NCBI GenBank assembly: GCA_030643455.1
Contig: DAOWLV010000017.1
Coordinates: forward strand, 1 to 16,852
Reading direction: 5' to 3'
Length of the DNA stretch: 16,852 nt
DNA from: Candidatus Krumholzibacteriia bacterium
GTDB taxonomy: Bacteria; Krumholzibacteriota; Krumholzibacteriia; LZORAL124-64-63
Positions 1 through 8,406 of this stretch are shown piece after piece. A model generated the notes under the pieces. It was given only the letters and a program-made list of their open reading frames with translations. It did no database searches and was not told where the DNA came from. A program made the translations under genes and the position numbers. Within the stretch, counting starts at the first letter, position 1. Each line of letters begins with the position of its first letter.

Positions 1-9
1 ATCGGCCGG

Positions 10-2703
10 TTGGCTCCCAATGCGGTTTCTCGGTTTCAGTTTTCCCTCGCCTCGACTGCAATCGGTCTTCTCTTTGGGTTGGTCCTGCTGGTTCTCCTGC
101 TTTCCTCTGCCCCGGCCCGGGCTGACGGTGGCGCCACCATGACCGTGACCGCCGACTGGCTCCGGTTCTTCTGCGGCGAATCCATGGACGTGACCTACCG
201 TTACATTCCGGACGAGGTGGACACCCCCCTGTTGCGCGGCTACTCGGTCCGGGTCGTCGCCCCCAACGGGCTGACCTTCGACCAGGGCGACATCCTGGTG
301 AACTCCCCCTTGGCCGGGGTCTTCGACACATTCATGATCATCGAGAACGGGGTGGGAGATTATACCATCGACTTCACCTTCCTGGAACCAGGTGTGGGGT
401 TGTCTTCCCCCGGCGTTCTGTTCATCATCACCTACCGGGATGAGGGAATCCACATTCCGACCCAGGTCGGCATCGAGAGCGGCCTGTTCCGGACACCCGA
501 GAACCAGGACATCGTCGTGGACATCACAGACACGGCCCCCTTGGCCGTGGTGTGTCTGGCCCCCTTGCCTCCGACCCTCGATCCGGAACCCGAATTCACC
601 CCCGGCACCACCAACACCCTCAGCTGGAGCGACGAATCGGATGCCGGAGCGGTTGAATACAACGTCATGATGAGCACCGATGCCGGGTTCTCCGTCATCG
701 AGGACGAAAGCGGTTGGATCACCGGCTTGAGCCACGAATTCGGCGGCCTGAGCCACGACCAGCAGTACTTCTTCATGGTCCATTCCCGCAATTTCACCGA
801 ATTGGTTTCCAACGATTCAAACGTCGAAACCACCCTTCAGGATGGCGTACCTCCGACGACCAGTGCCGACCCGCTCGATGTCACCCAGGTCCTGGTGGAT
901 TTCGAGATCGCCTTCCAGGCCGACGATGCCCTCAGCGGGTTCGATCAGCTCGAACTTTTCTACCGGCATGACGGAGGCGCCTGGTCCGGTTTCGGCGACT
1001 TTGCCACCAGCCCCATCGACTTCACCGCCTCGAGTGGGGACGGTCTCTACGAGTTCTACACCATCGGAACAGACGTTGCCGGCAACGTGGAAACCGCGCC
1101 GGGCAGCCCCCAGGCCTCCACCACCCTGGACACATCCCAACCCTATGGTTCATTCGTCATCAACGGCGGTGCCGAAGCCACGAACAACAACAACGTGATC
1201 CTGAATATCTCGGTCATCCGGGCCGTTTTCATGCGCTTCAGCAACAACGGAACAAACTGGCCCCAGGGCTGGGTCCCGGTGGATAGCGAGCATGCCTGGA
1301 CCTTCAACCCCACCGAGGAAATCCATACCGTCTACGGTGAATTCCGGGACGCCGCGGCGCACGTTCTGCAGGCTTCCGACGAAATCGAATACGACATCAC
1401 TCCTCCGGGTGGCGTCAGTTTTCCGGCAGCCTTGCCCCGCCACGAAGGGCCCGTGCTGTTCTGGACCAATCCCGCCGACTCCGATTTCCACAGCGTGGAG
1501 GTTTGGCGGGGGCTTCTCCATGACGGCTCGCACAATTCCACCTATCCGTCCTACACCGCCAGCACGATTCCCACGCCGCCGGTCGATCGCGCCGCCGCCC
1601 TGGCCAGCCCTGAATGGGAACTGGCGGGTCGTGCCGAAATCTCGGCCAACGCCTTCATCGATCTGGTAGTCCCTCGGGGTATCTACTACTACGAGCTCTT
1701 CGCCACCGACGCGGCCAACAACTACAGCGTGCCCAGTGGTGTGCTGACCCGGGCCACCAATTACAAGCTCGGCGATGTCGCCCAGCCCTACGACGGCCTG
1801 GTCCAGATCGAGGACCTCACGATCCTGGGGGCCGCGTTTGGCGTGTCCATCCCCCATCCGCTCTACTTTGATGAGGCTGACGTGGGGCCAACGGATAACG
1901 ACACAGGCTCCGGCATTCCCCTACCGGACGGTATCGTCGATTTCGATGACATGATGATTTTCGCGATGAACTATTCGCCTGCCGCCAAGAGTCTGGCCGG
2001 TGACACGAGTTCCCCTGGAGGAACTCACACGGTATCGGTGGACTGGCGTCCGACCGGTGACCATACCTGGACCCTCGAACTCGTCGCCCCCTGCCCCGTT
2101 CTCAAGGGAGTGAGCCTCAGGGCGGCTCTGCCGGACGGCATGGTCCCCGTGGTGACCGCAGGCGATGCCGTCACCTCCCAGGCTGACCCGTTTTTCCTGA
2201 AGAACATCGACCGCCATGGCCTCGAAGCGGGCCTGGTGATCCTGGGCTCGGGCCGTGGCATGACCGCCACGGGCGCCCTGTTGACCGTGGAACTTCCCAC
2301 GGGAGTTGATCCGGCAACACTGGACCTCCTGATGGACATCGAGAGAATCAACCTGGATTTGCGTGACGTGAACAACAATCCCCTCGAATACGATCTCCAG
2401 GGGAAAAGCGGCGCCGTTCTTCCGGCCGCCTTCCACCTGGGCGAGGCCTATCCGAATCCCTTCAATCCGTCCACGACCATCAGGTTCAGCCTGCCGGGCG
2501 AACTGGCGGTTCGCCTGGAGATCTACGGGTTGGATGGTCGTCGCGTGGCCACCCTGGTAGATGAAACCCTGGGCGCCGGCCCCCATGAAGCTGTCTGGCT
2601 GGGCCGGGATGACACGGGTCGTCAGGTCGCTTCTGGTGTATATTTTTCCAAACTTCTGGCCGGCTCGCAAAGTCAGGTCCGTAAAATGACCCTCATGAAG
2701 TAG
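10..2703 (+). CDS. Large secreted multidomain protein (FN3/Ig-like, dockerin-like, cohesin-like, C-terminal sorting module)
   Basis: This is an exported surface or extracellular protein of about 897 residues; no enzyme domain is visible. A hydrophobic stretch at about residues 17-35 followed by SAPARA-DG looks like a signal peptide. An N-terminal beta-rich region (about 41-180) is followed by an FN3-like module (186-277) and Ig-like modules (281-464) with the AGNVE and FRDAAA turns typical of these repeats. Another FN3-like module spans 465-580. A dockerin-like pair follows: GDVAQPYDGLVQIEDL near 588 and an Asp-rich GIVDFDDMMIF segment near 641. A cohesin-like beta region covers about 675-795. 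The last 90 residues carry YPNPFNPSTTIRF and end GVYFSKLLAG...KMTLMK, the FlgD-Ig/type IX-like sorting module. The TTG start at 10 sits at the window edge and has no ATG or GTG alternative before the signal peptide; the true start may lie upstream. The gene below is 8 bases away and has the same C-terminal module. The native role is unknown. Confidence 0.85.
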   Translation: MAPNAVSRFQFSLASTAIGLLFGLVLLVLLLSSAPARADGGATMTVTADWLRFFCGESMDVTYRYIPDEVDTPLLRGYSVRVVAPNGLTFDQGDILVNSPLAGVFDTFMIIENGVGDYTIDFTFLEPGVGLSSPGVLFIITYRDEGIHIPTQVGIESGLFRTPENQDIVVDITDTAPLAVVCLAPLPPTLDPEPEFTPGTTNTLSWSDESDAGAVEYNVMMSTDAGFSVIEDESGWITGLSHEFGGLSHDQQYFFMVHSRNFTELVSNDSNVETTLQDGVPPTTSADPLDVTQVLVDFEIAFQADDALSGFDQLELFYRHDGGAWSGFGDFATSPIDFTASSGDGLYEFYTIGTDVAGNVETAPGSPQASTTLDTSQPYGSFVINGGAEATNNNNVILNISVIRAVFMRFSNNGTNWPQGWVPVDSEHAWTFNPTEEIHTVYGEFRDAAAHVLQASDEIEYDITPPGGVSFPAALPRHEGPVLFWTNPADSDFHSVEVWRGLLHDGSHNSTYPSYTASTIPTPPVDRAAALASPEWELAGRAEISANAFIDLVVPRGIYYYELFATDAANNYSVPSGVLTRATNYKLGDVAQPYDGLVQIEDLTILGAAFGVSIPHPLYFDEADVGPTDNDTGSGIPLPDGIVDFDDMMIFAMNYSPAAKSLAGDTSSPGGTHTVSVDWRPTGDHTWTLELVAPCPVLKGVSLRAALPDGMVPVVTAGDAVTSQADPFFLKNIDRHGLEAGLVILGSGRGMTATGALLTVELPTGVDPATLDLLMDIERINLDLRDVNNNPLEYDLQGKSGAVLPAAFHLGEAYPNPFNPSTTIRFSLPGELAVRLEIYGLDGRRVATLVDETLGAGPHEAVWLGRDDTGRQVASGVYFSKLLAGSQSQVRKMTLMK

Positions 2704-2711
2704 GTTGAACG

Positions 2712-3521
2712 GTGAATAGAAAAATCAAATACCCTCTCGGTGTGGTGGTCGCCCTGATCCTGATGTTGTCCGTGAGCGCGGCCTCGGCCCAGATCGCCCT
2801 TCGCTTCGCTCCGCCTGACACGACCATCGAACCGGGTTCCACGGCCCGTATCTCGGTCATGCTGGATGATGCCGTCTATTTCCGCACCATCGAACTGACC
2901 GTGACCTACGATGCCAGCCTGATAAGCACCGTCAGCGGTGGGCAGGGCACCCTGTTCAGCGACAGCGACTTCCTCGTCTGGGAAGGCTTCGAGGAAAACA
3001 TGCCCGGCCAGTGGCACGGGTTCGCCGTCATCATGGGGGCGACCGACTCCCTGTCCGGTCCCGGCGAGTTGTTCGCCTGGGAGGTGGAAGGTCTGATCGA
3101 AGGCACCACCCCGATCACCTCCATCGAAACCCTTCTCTACGAGCCCAACGCCCTGATCATTCCCGACGTCACCCTGGATGCGACCACCCTGAGGGTCCGC
3201 TGGGCTCCCACTGCCGTGGGTGATCTTCCGGCCTACCAGTCCGACCTTAAGCTCTACCCGAACCCCTTCAATCCGGGAACGCGGATCGGCTTCGACCTTC
3301 CCGCCGGTGGCCATATCCTTCTGTCGGTGTTCAACGCACGGGGCCGGCGCATCACCACCCTGCACGAAGGCACCGTGGCAGCCGGACCCAACAACTTCGA
3401 CTGGGACGGCCGCGATGACCACGGCTTCGTCCAGCCGGGCGGGGTCTATCTGTTCCGTCTTGATTCACGTCTGGACGGCATTTCGCACACGGTCACCACG
3501 AAGGGCATCCTGCTCAAATAG
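2712..3521 (+). CDS. Secreted cohesin-like protein with C-terminal sorting module
   Basis: This 269-residue exported protein has a signal peptide (basic MNRKIK, hydrophobic core, then SAASA-Q at about residues 22-27). Residues 28-160 look like a cohesin-type beta sandwich: RFAPPDTTIEPGSTARISV, a buried TVTYDASL strand and GELFAWEVEGL are typical of proteins that hold cohesin-like domains. From about residue 177 the C-terminal module reads LYPNPFNPGTRIGFDLP, then FNARGRRI, WDGRDDHG and PGGVYLFRL, closely paralleling the end of the preceding protein. The start is GTG, 8 bases after the upstream stop, with AAGTAGG overlapping that stop as a likely weak ribosome site, so the two are probably co-transcribed. 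The fold assignment is by pattern; no catalytic residues are visible. Confidence 0.85.
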   Translation: MNRKIKYPLGVVVALILMLSVSAASAQIALRFAPPDTTIEPGSTARISVMLDDAVYFRTIELTVTYDASLISTVSGGQGTLFSDSDFLVWEGFEENMPGQWHGFAVIMGATDSLSGPGELFAWEVEGLIEGTTPITSIETLLYEPNALIIPDVTLDATTLRVRWAPTAVGDLPAYQSDLKLYPNPFNPGTRIGFDLPAGGHILLSVFNARGRRITTLHEGTVAAGPNNFDWDGRDDHGFVQPGGVYLFRLDSRLDGISHTVTTKGILLK

Positions 3522-3537
3522 GTGCCGGTGGAATATA

Positions 3538-4035
3538 TCAGGCTTCGGACGCGAGACTCGCAGGGCCGGGGTCCAGTTCAGTCATCATGTCGTCGAGGGT
3601 CTGGAACAGCACCAATCGATGCTGCCGGCGGTGCTTCAGGGGAACCCAGAAATCGTGGCGCTCCCGCTCGTTGAGTTTTTCCCATTTGGTCTGGATGAAA
3701 TCGATCATGGCGCCGGCCGCCTCCAGGTACCGGCCCAGCACTTCCCCGAAAGGGAGCCGGCTGAATTCCTCCATGGACTTGCGGCTGAGATTCTCGAAAT
3801 CAACGGGGGCAGAAAGGGTGCGGGAACCCAGGTCGATCTTGCAGGAAAAGAAATTGACGGTGTAGTCTTCCCAGAAGGCGATGTGGGCGAGGGTTTCCTT
3901 GAAGCTCAGGTTCCCATTGGGACCGCTGCACTCACGGAACTCCCGGGGGCATTCCGTTAACCGGTGACGCAAAAGGCGATCCTCCTCCATGAAGGCGTCG
4001 ACCAGTGATTTCCTGTGACCCAAAACACCTGTCAC
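3538..4035 (-). CDS. DinB/ClbS (DfsB)-like small four-helix protein
   Basis: This is a predicted soluble helical protein of 165 residues. It resembles the DinB superfamily, especially the ClbS/DfsB branch: an N-terminal helix with MEEDRLLRHRL, then SFKETLAHIAFWEDYTVNFF (the conserved LAH...W motif, His51), a long middle helix, and a C-terminal helix region containing His127, His135 and His139 that could complete a metal site. Family members include stress-induced proteins, thiol transferases and the colibactin-resistance hydrolase ClbS; which applies here cannot be told. The GTG start at 4035 gives the full first helix. An internal ATG at 3990 (residue 16) is an alternative, and neither has a strong ribosome site. 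It lies 103 bases downstream of tyrS on the same strand and converges with the secreted-protein gene, leaving only 16 bases between them. Confidence 0.65.
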   Translation of the reverse strand: MTGVLGHRKSLVDAFMEEDRLLRHRLTECPREFRECSGPNGNLSFKETLAHIAFWEDYTVNFFSCKIDLGSRTLSAPVDFENLSRKSMEEFSRLPFGEVLGRYLEAAGAMIDFIQTKWEKLNERERHDFWVPLKHRRQHRLVLFQTLDDMMTELDPGPASLASEA

Positions 4036-4077
4036 TTTCCGGGCGAATGGCGTCGATCAGACAGTCCTGGGACTTCA

Positions 4078-4096
4078 TGGTCATATCACATGACCA
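4078..4096. repeat. Short inverted repeat between tyrS and the DinB-like gene
   Basis: TGGTCAT, five bases (ATCAC), then ATGACCA form a perfect 7-base dyad in the 103-base gap upstream of the DinB-like gene. No T-run follows on either strand, so it looks more like an operator or half-site pair than an intrinsic terminator. The function is inference. Confidence 0.35.
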
Positions 4097-4138
4097 GGGG
4101 GCTGGCAACACTTCAAGTTGTGAATTGAAAAAGATTTC

Positions 4139-5407
4139 TCAAGAAGCCACCAGGATGTGGTGATGCCGTTTCTTGCCGACCTGAAGGGTGATTTTCCCGT
4201 CCTGGATATGTTCCCCGGTCAATTGCAGCGTTTCATCCTCGATCACTTCTCCGCCGACCCTGACGGCCTTCTGGCGGATCATGCGCCGGGCCTCGCCCTT
4301 GCTTTTCATCAGGCCGGCATCGGTCAAGGCATCCAGCAGGCTCAGCCCCGCGCCGCCAAAATCCGCGGCCGGGCGCTCACTGGAGGGCACCGTGCTGTCG
4401 TCACCGCCACCCGAGAACAGGGCCTTGGCAGCCTTTTCAGCGGCGGCCGCTTCGCCCTTGCCGTGGACCAGCGTGGTGACCTCACGGGCCAGCACCTTCT
4501 TGGCCTCGCGGATTTCCGCACCCTGCAGTTTTTCCAGCTTTTCGATCTCGGTCGGCGGCATCAAAGTGTACAGACGCAGAAATCGCGACACGTCACGGTC
4601 GTCGACGTTCACCCAGTACTGGTAGAAGTCATAGGGCGAGGTGCGTGCGGCATCGAGCCAGACCGCGCCCTCGGCGGATTTGCCCATCTTGACGCCGCTG
4701 GCGGTCATCATCAGGGGAAAGGTCAGGCCAAAGACCTCGGCCTGGTTGACCCGCCGGCACAGATCGATGCCCGAACAGATGTTGCCCCACTGGTCGTTGC
4801 CTCCCATCTGCAGCCGGCAGCCGTGGTCCCGGTTCAGTACCATGAAATCGTACGCCTGCAGGATCATGTAGTTGAACTCGATGAAGGACAGACCGGTCTC
4901 CATGCGGCTCTTCACCGAATCGCGGGTCAGCATCTGGTTCACGCTGAAATACCTGCCGACATCCCGCAGGAATTCGAGGTAGAGATGGTCCTTCAGCCAG
5001 TCGGCGTTGTTGAGCATCATCCCGTCGCTTGCGCCGGTGCCGAAACGGATGAAGCGTGACAGTTGCTCTTTGATTCCCTCGAGGTTCTTGTCGATGGTTT
5101 CGAGGGTCATCATGTTGCGCAGTTCGGTCCGGCCCGAGGGATCCCCCACCATGGCCGTGGCGCCCCCCACGATGGCGATGGGTTTGTGGCCGTGGTTCTG
5201 CAGATGCACCAGCCCCATGATGGGCAGCAGACTTCCCACGTGCAGACTGTCGGCCGTGGGATCGAAGCCGATGTAACCGGTGGTTGTTTCACCGGCGAGC
5301 AGTTCGGTCAGGCTTTTTTCATCGGTGCATTGTTCAAAAAAGCCCCGCCACTTCATTTCCTCGATGAAGGAGTCGAAGGCGGGAGTCTTTCCGTTCTCGG
5401 TGTCCAT
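4139..5407 (-). CDS. tyrS: Tyrosyl-tRNA synthetase
   Basis: Charges tRNA-Tyr with tyrosine in the cytoplasm (class I synthetase, bacterial TyrS type). Counted from the ATG at 5407 it has 422 residues, the normal length. The nucleotide-binding HIGH motif appears as HVGS (56-59), preceded by GFDPTADSL. GGATAMVGDPSG (81-92), the tyrosine-pocket segment QMGGNDQWGNI (200-210) and the KMSKS loop as KMGKS (240-244) are all present. A C-terminal S4 RNA-binding domain occupies about 355-415 (SKGEARRMIRQKAVRVGG). The reading frame is open to 5467, but the extra 20 residues (Arg-rich) are unlike the family, and AGGG lies just upstream of the ATG at 5407, so I chose that start. The 162 bases separating it from aroA upstream show no T-box-like or other recognisable element, and the two could share a transcript. 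Confidence 0.95.
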   Translation of the reverse strand: MDTENGKTPAFDSFIEEMKWRGFFEQCTDEKSLTELLAGETTTGYIGFDPTADSLHVGSLLPIMGLVHLQNHGHKPIAIVGGATAMVGDPSGRTELRNMMTLETIDKNLEGIKEQLSRFIRFGTGASDGMMLNNADWLKDHLYLEFLRDVGRYFSVNQMLTRDSVKSRMETGLSFIEFNYMILQAYDFMVLNRDHGCRLQMGGNDQWGNICSGIDLCRRVNQAEVFGLTFPLMMTASGVKMGKSAEGAVWLDAARTSPYDFYQYWVNVDDRDVSRFLRLYTLMPPTEIEKLEKLQGAEIREAKKVLAREVTTLVHGKGEAAAAEKAAKALFSGGGDDSTVPSSERPAADFGGAGLSLLDALTDAGLMKSKGEARRMIRQKAVRVGGEVIEDETLQLTGEHIQDGKITLQVGKKRHHHILVAS

Positions 5408-5569
5408 TTTCCCTGCCACAGGTTGAAATGAAATCGACCGGCGCCGCCCTCGAGGCCGTCCGCCCATTGCGGTGGTCCTGACAAGATCGGACCCGAAGGC
5501 AGATCTTCCACCACGAACGGACGGTCTCCAGGGCAGCGCCCGGAATCTATCTGCTGCCTGGTCCGGTCT

Positions 5570-6847
5570 TCACGATCCCAGCAGCTTGTCGAGAGTCTGG
5601 AAAAAGTAGGGATAGGATACGGCGACACAAGTATCTTCGTCCAGTACGGTTTCGTCTTTTGTCACCAGTGCGGCCACGGCCATCGCCATGGCGACGCGGT
5701 GATCGGCCGCCGTCTCCAACACCACCGGCTGACCCGGCGGGCCTCCGACCAGCGGTGTCGGCCCTGTGATCTTCAATCCATCATCCAGTTCAACCACATC
5801 GGCGCCGAGCCGCTTCAGGTTTTCCGCCATCACCGCCAGCCGGTCGGATTCCTTGAGGCGCAGTTCCGCGGCTCCCGTTATCAGGGTCTCCCCTTCGGCC
5901 TGCGTGGCCAGCACCGCCAGGATGGGAATTTCATCCACCAGGGCGGGAAGATCGGACGCGGTTATCGTGAATGATTTCAAAAGGTTGTGCGACACCCTGA
6001 CATCACCGAGAAGTTCCCCGCCCGTTTCGCCACTGGGCCGTTCGATGGTCACTTTGACTCCCGCGCGGCGCAAAACCCGTAGTGCGCCGGTCCGGGTGTA
6101 ATTGATGGATTGGCCCGGCACGATGATGTCGGAACCGGGCACCAGCGCGGCGGCGGCCTGGAAAAACGCGGCGCTGGACGGGTCGCCGGGAACCCGGATG
6201 TCGAACCGGCCGGGCTTGGCCAACCCGCCCATGGTTTTCAGAAGAAGTTCGGTATGATCACGGGACCCACCCACGCCGGCGACGGTGGTGTTCCCCTCGG
6301 CGAAAAGGCCCGCCAGCAGGAGTGCGGATTTCACCTGGGCGGAAGCGATCTCGAGATGATGATCGACGCCTTTTAAATCTGCCCCCCGGATCCGGATCGG
6401 TAACCGCCCGGGTTTATCGAGCCATGCGATGTCCGCCCCCATGGCCCGCAAGGGGTCGACCACGCGGCCCATCGGCCGGCGGGACAGCGACGCATCGCCC
6501 TGCAGATCCACACCCGAAGATCCCGCCGGCAGCCAGCCGGCAAGCAGGCCGGTCAGCAACCGCGCCGTGGTGCCGCTGTTGCCGCAGTCGATGGTCACCG
6601 ATTCCGTGGGGGGCGAAAGAGGAGGGGTTATTTCCAGGACGCCCTTTTCGAGGGAAACCTCGGCCCCGAGTTTCCGGACCGCGGCCAGGCTCGCGCGGGT
6701 ATCCTCGCTGTCGAGCCACCCGGTCGCGCGGCAGGGTCCCGCGGCGATCAGGCCTAAAAGGACGGCCCGATGGGAGATGGATTTATCCCCGGGCACGGAA
6801 ACTTTTCCGGCCAGGGGTTCGTAAGCTCGCGACAGCAGCCGGGACAG
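5570..6847 (-). CDS. aroA: 3-phosphoshikimate 1-carboxyvinyltransferase (EPSP synthase), apparent CTG start
   Basis: Joins phosphoenolpyruvate to shikimate-3-phosphate, the sixth step of the shikimate pathway to aromatic amino acids. Visible family motifs are GDKSISHRA, GNSGTTARL, GDASLSRRPMGRV (resembling class II-type enzymes), LKESDRLAVMAE and DHRVAMAMAV near the C terminus. The only ATG/GTG/TTG codon at the N-terminal end is a GTG at 6796, which encodes the Val immediately before PGDKS. Starting there would remove the first strand, yet the frame continues upstream with family-like LAGKVSVPGDKS. A perfect GGAGGT at 6854-6859 lies 6 bases before a CTG at 6845-6847, giving a 425-residue protein of normal length. 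The frame is closed by a stop at 6899-6901. An ATC start at 6848-6850 is less likely because it is only 3 bases from the ribosome site. Tyrosine-tRNA charging is encoded just downstream. Confidence 0.95.
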   Translation of the reverse strand: MSRLLSRAYEPLAGKVSVPGDKSISHRAVLLGLIAAGPCRATGWLDSEDTRASLAAVRKLGAEVSLEKGVLEITPPLSPPTESVTIDCGNSGTTARLLTGLLAGWLPAGSSGVDLQGDASLSRRPMGRVVDPLRAMGADIAWLDKPGRLPIRIRGADLKGVDHHLEIASAQVKSALLLAGLFAEGNTTVAGVGGSRDHTELLLKTMGGLAKPGRFDIRVPGDPSSAAFFQAAAALVPGSDIIVPGQSINYTRTGALRVLRRAGVKVTIERPSGETGGELLGDVRVSHNLLKSFTITASDLPALVDEIPILAVLATQAEGETLITGAAELRLKESDRLAVMAENLKRLGADVVELDDGLKITGPTPLVGGPPGQPVVLETAADHRVAMAMAVAALVTKDETVLDEDTCVAVSYPYFFQTLDKLLGS

Positions 6848-6853
6848 GATTCC

Positions 6854-6859
6854 ACCTCC
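6854..6859 (-). promoter_or_regulatory. Ribosome binding site deciding a CTG start for aroA
   Basis: On the minus strand the sequence reads GGAGGT, GGAATC, CTG. This is a consensus Shine-Dalgarno with 6-base spacing to a CTG in the aroA frame. No ATG, GTG or TTG lies in frame between it and the GTG 51 bases further in. Confidence 0.65.
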
Positions 6860-6937
6860 GAACGGGCTAAAAAAACCAAAGCTTTGATGGTGTCGCCATT
6901 AAATGTAAGTTACTCGAAACCGATGTGAAACCTCCGT

Positions 6938-8383
6938 GTGAAGAAGTCCATGACAAAAGAAACGGCACAGGATCCCCGACGACCCGATGACCTCCGCCCC
7001 AGTGGCCGGTGGGGCGTCTTTCATGTTCACCACGGCAGGGAGATCCTGGCCCTGGCCACGCCCACCATCCTGACAATGTTGTCGCAGACCCTGATGTGGA
7101 CGGTCGACACCGCCATGCTGGGCCGCGTCAACAGCGTATCGCTGGCAGCCGCGGGCCTGGGCGGGATGCTGACCTGGGCCACCTACTCCCTGTTCAACAA
7201 CCTCAGCCGCATCACCGGCACCTTCGTTTCCCAGGCCCACGGCCGGGGCGATAACGAAAGCGTGGCCCACTACGCCTGGCAGGGGGTATACATCGCGCTC
7301 TTCACCGGAGCCGTTCTCCAGGTGCTGGGTTTTTTCAGCTACACCGTCCTGCCCTGGACCCGCAACCCGGTGGACGTCCAGGAACTGACCTACGTCTACA
7401 TCAAGTGGCGGAGCATGAGCGCGATCTTCACGCAGCTCATATTCGCCCTGATGGGATTTTACCAGGGCCGGAAGGACGTGAAGATTCCGATGTACGCCGG
7501 CATCATCGGCAACGCGGCAAACGTGGTGCTGGATGTATGGCTGATATTCGGCTGGAGCGGCTTCGAACTGGCCGGCCGCACCTGGCTGGCCGTGCCGGCG
7601 ATGGGCGTCAAGGGAGCCGCCATCGGCACCAGCGTTGGCACCGTGATCAACGCCGTGGCCCTGATCTGGTGGATCATGGCTCCGCGTCTGCGCAAAAAAT
7701 ACCGGATCCACCATATCCGCCGGCCCGATTGGCAGGCCATCGGCAACATGATCCGCGTTGGTCTGCCAGCGGCATTCGAAGGTTTCATCGACATGGGCGG
7801 ATTCCTGATGTTCACGATCTTCGTGGGCACCACGGGCGCCGTCCAGCTGGCGGCCAGCCAGATCACCATCCAGCTGCTCTCGTTCAGCTTCATGCCGCTG
7901 TGGGGGTTGACCACCGCCGCGGGCGTTCTGACCGGGAACTGGATCGGCTCGGGCCACCCCGACACCGCCGCCCACTACGGACGCCAGGCCTACAAGCTGG
8001 GCACCTACTACTCGCTGCTGTTGGCGGGGGTGATCATCCTGCTGCGGCATGAACTCTTCAAGGTCTTCACCAACGACCCCGAGATCCTGGCCCTGGGTGC
8101 TGGTCTGGCCGTATCGGCGGCCATCTTCCAGTACTTCGACGGCATCCGCATGCTCAGCAGCGGCATCCTGCAGGGTGCCGGCGACACCCGCTACACCATG
8201 CTCGTGACCCTGGTCTTGATGTGGGGCGGATTCATCCCCCTGACCTGGTACCTGATCGTCGCCCGGGACGGAAACGTGATCGCCGCCTGGTACGGGGCCT
8301 CGATCTGCTACCTCGCCCAGGGTGTGATAATGTGGCGGAGGTTCGAGTCGGGGAAATGGAAGAAGATCGAGATCTTCAGGTGA
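6938..8383 (+). CDS. MATE-family multidrug/toxin efflux transporter
   Basis: An inner-membrane, ion-coupled exporter of about 481 residues with roughly 12 hydrophobic segments in two similar halves. Family features include ALATPTILTMLSQTLMWTVDTAMLG near the start (first helix, VDTAM...G motif), NAANVVLDVWLIFGW in the middle of the N-terminal half, and GAGDTRYTMLVTL in the C-terminal half. The pattern is NorM/DinF-like; the exported compound cannot be inferred. The start could be the GTG at 6938 or the ATG at 6950 four codons later, which has a weak GAAGAAG upstream; the first 30 residues are polar either way. It is divergent from aroA, with about 90 bases between the starts. That gap is AT-rich and contains the palindrome CAAAGCTTTG at 6877-6886, the likely site of promoters for both directions. 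It is followed by a small membrane protein on the same transcript. Confidence 0.92.
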   Translation: MKKSMTKETAQDPRRPDDLRPSGRWGVFHVHHGREILALATPTILTMLSQTLMWTVDTAMLGRVNSVSLAAAGLGGMLTWATYSLFNNLSRITGTFVSQAHGRGDNESVAHYAWQGVYIALFTGAVLQVLGFFSYTVLPWTRNPVDVQELTYVYIKWRSMSAIFTQLIFALMGFYQGRKDVKIPMYAGIIGNAANVVLDVWLIFGWSGFELAGRTWLAVPAMGVKGAAIGTSVGTVINAVALIWWIMAPRLRKKYRIHHIRRPDWQAIGNMIRVGLPAAFEGFIDMGGFLMFTIFVGTTGAVQLAASQITIQLLSFSFMPLWGLTTAAGVLTGNWIGSGHPDTAAHYGRQAYKLGTYYSLLLAGVIILLRHELFKVFTNDPEILALGAGLAVSAAIFQYFDGIRMLSSGILQGAGDTRYTMLVTLVLMWGGFIPLTWYLIVARDGNVIAAWYGASICYLAQGVIMWRRFESGKWKKIEIFR

Positions 8384-8406
8384 CGTGATCGACAGGAGAC
8401 CAGGAG

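Noticed and set aside
4157..5059. A 300-codon open frame on the plus strand, opposite tyrS
   Set aside because: Shadow of a highly conserved synthetase gene; no motifs or ribosome site of note.
5408..5569. T-box or other riboswitch in front of tyrS
   Set aside because: The 162-base leader lacks a recognisable T-box core sequence and shows no terminator/antiterminator pair; it is plain GC-rich sequence with a small GGGC/GCCC hairpin.
5353..5628. A 91-codon minus-strand frame bridging aroA and tyrS
   Set aside because: It overlaps both conserved genes in another frame and has no recognisable pattern.
6899..8050. A 383-codon open frame on the minus strand, opposite the MATE gene
   Set aside because: Shadow frame; hydrophilic, His/Gln/Gly-rich, no recognisable motif, and it would overlap the aroA upstream region.
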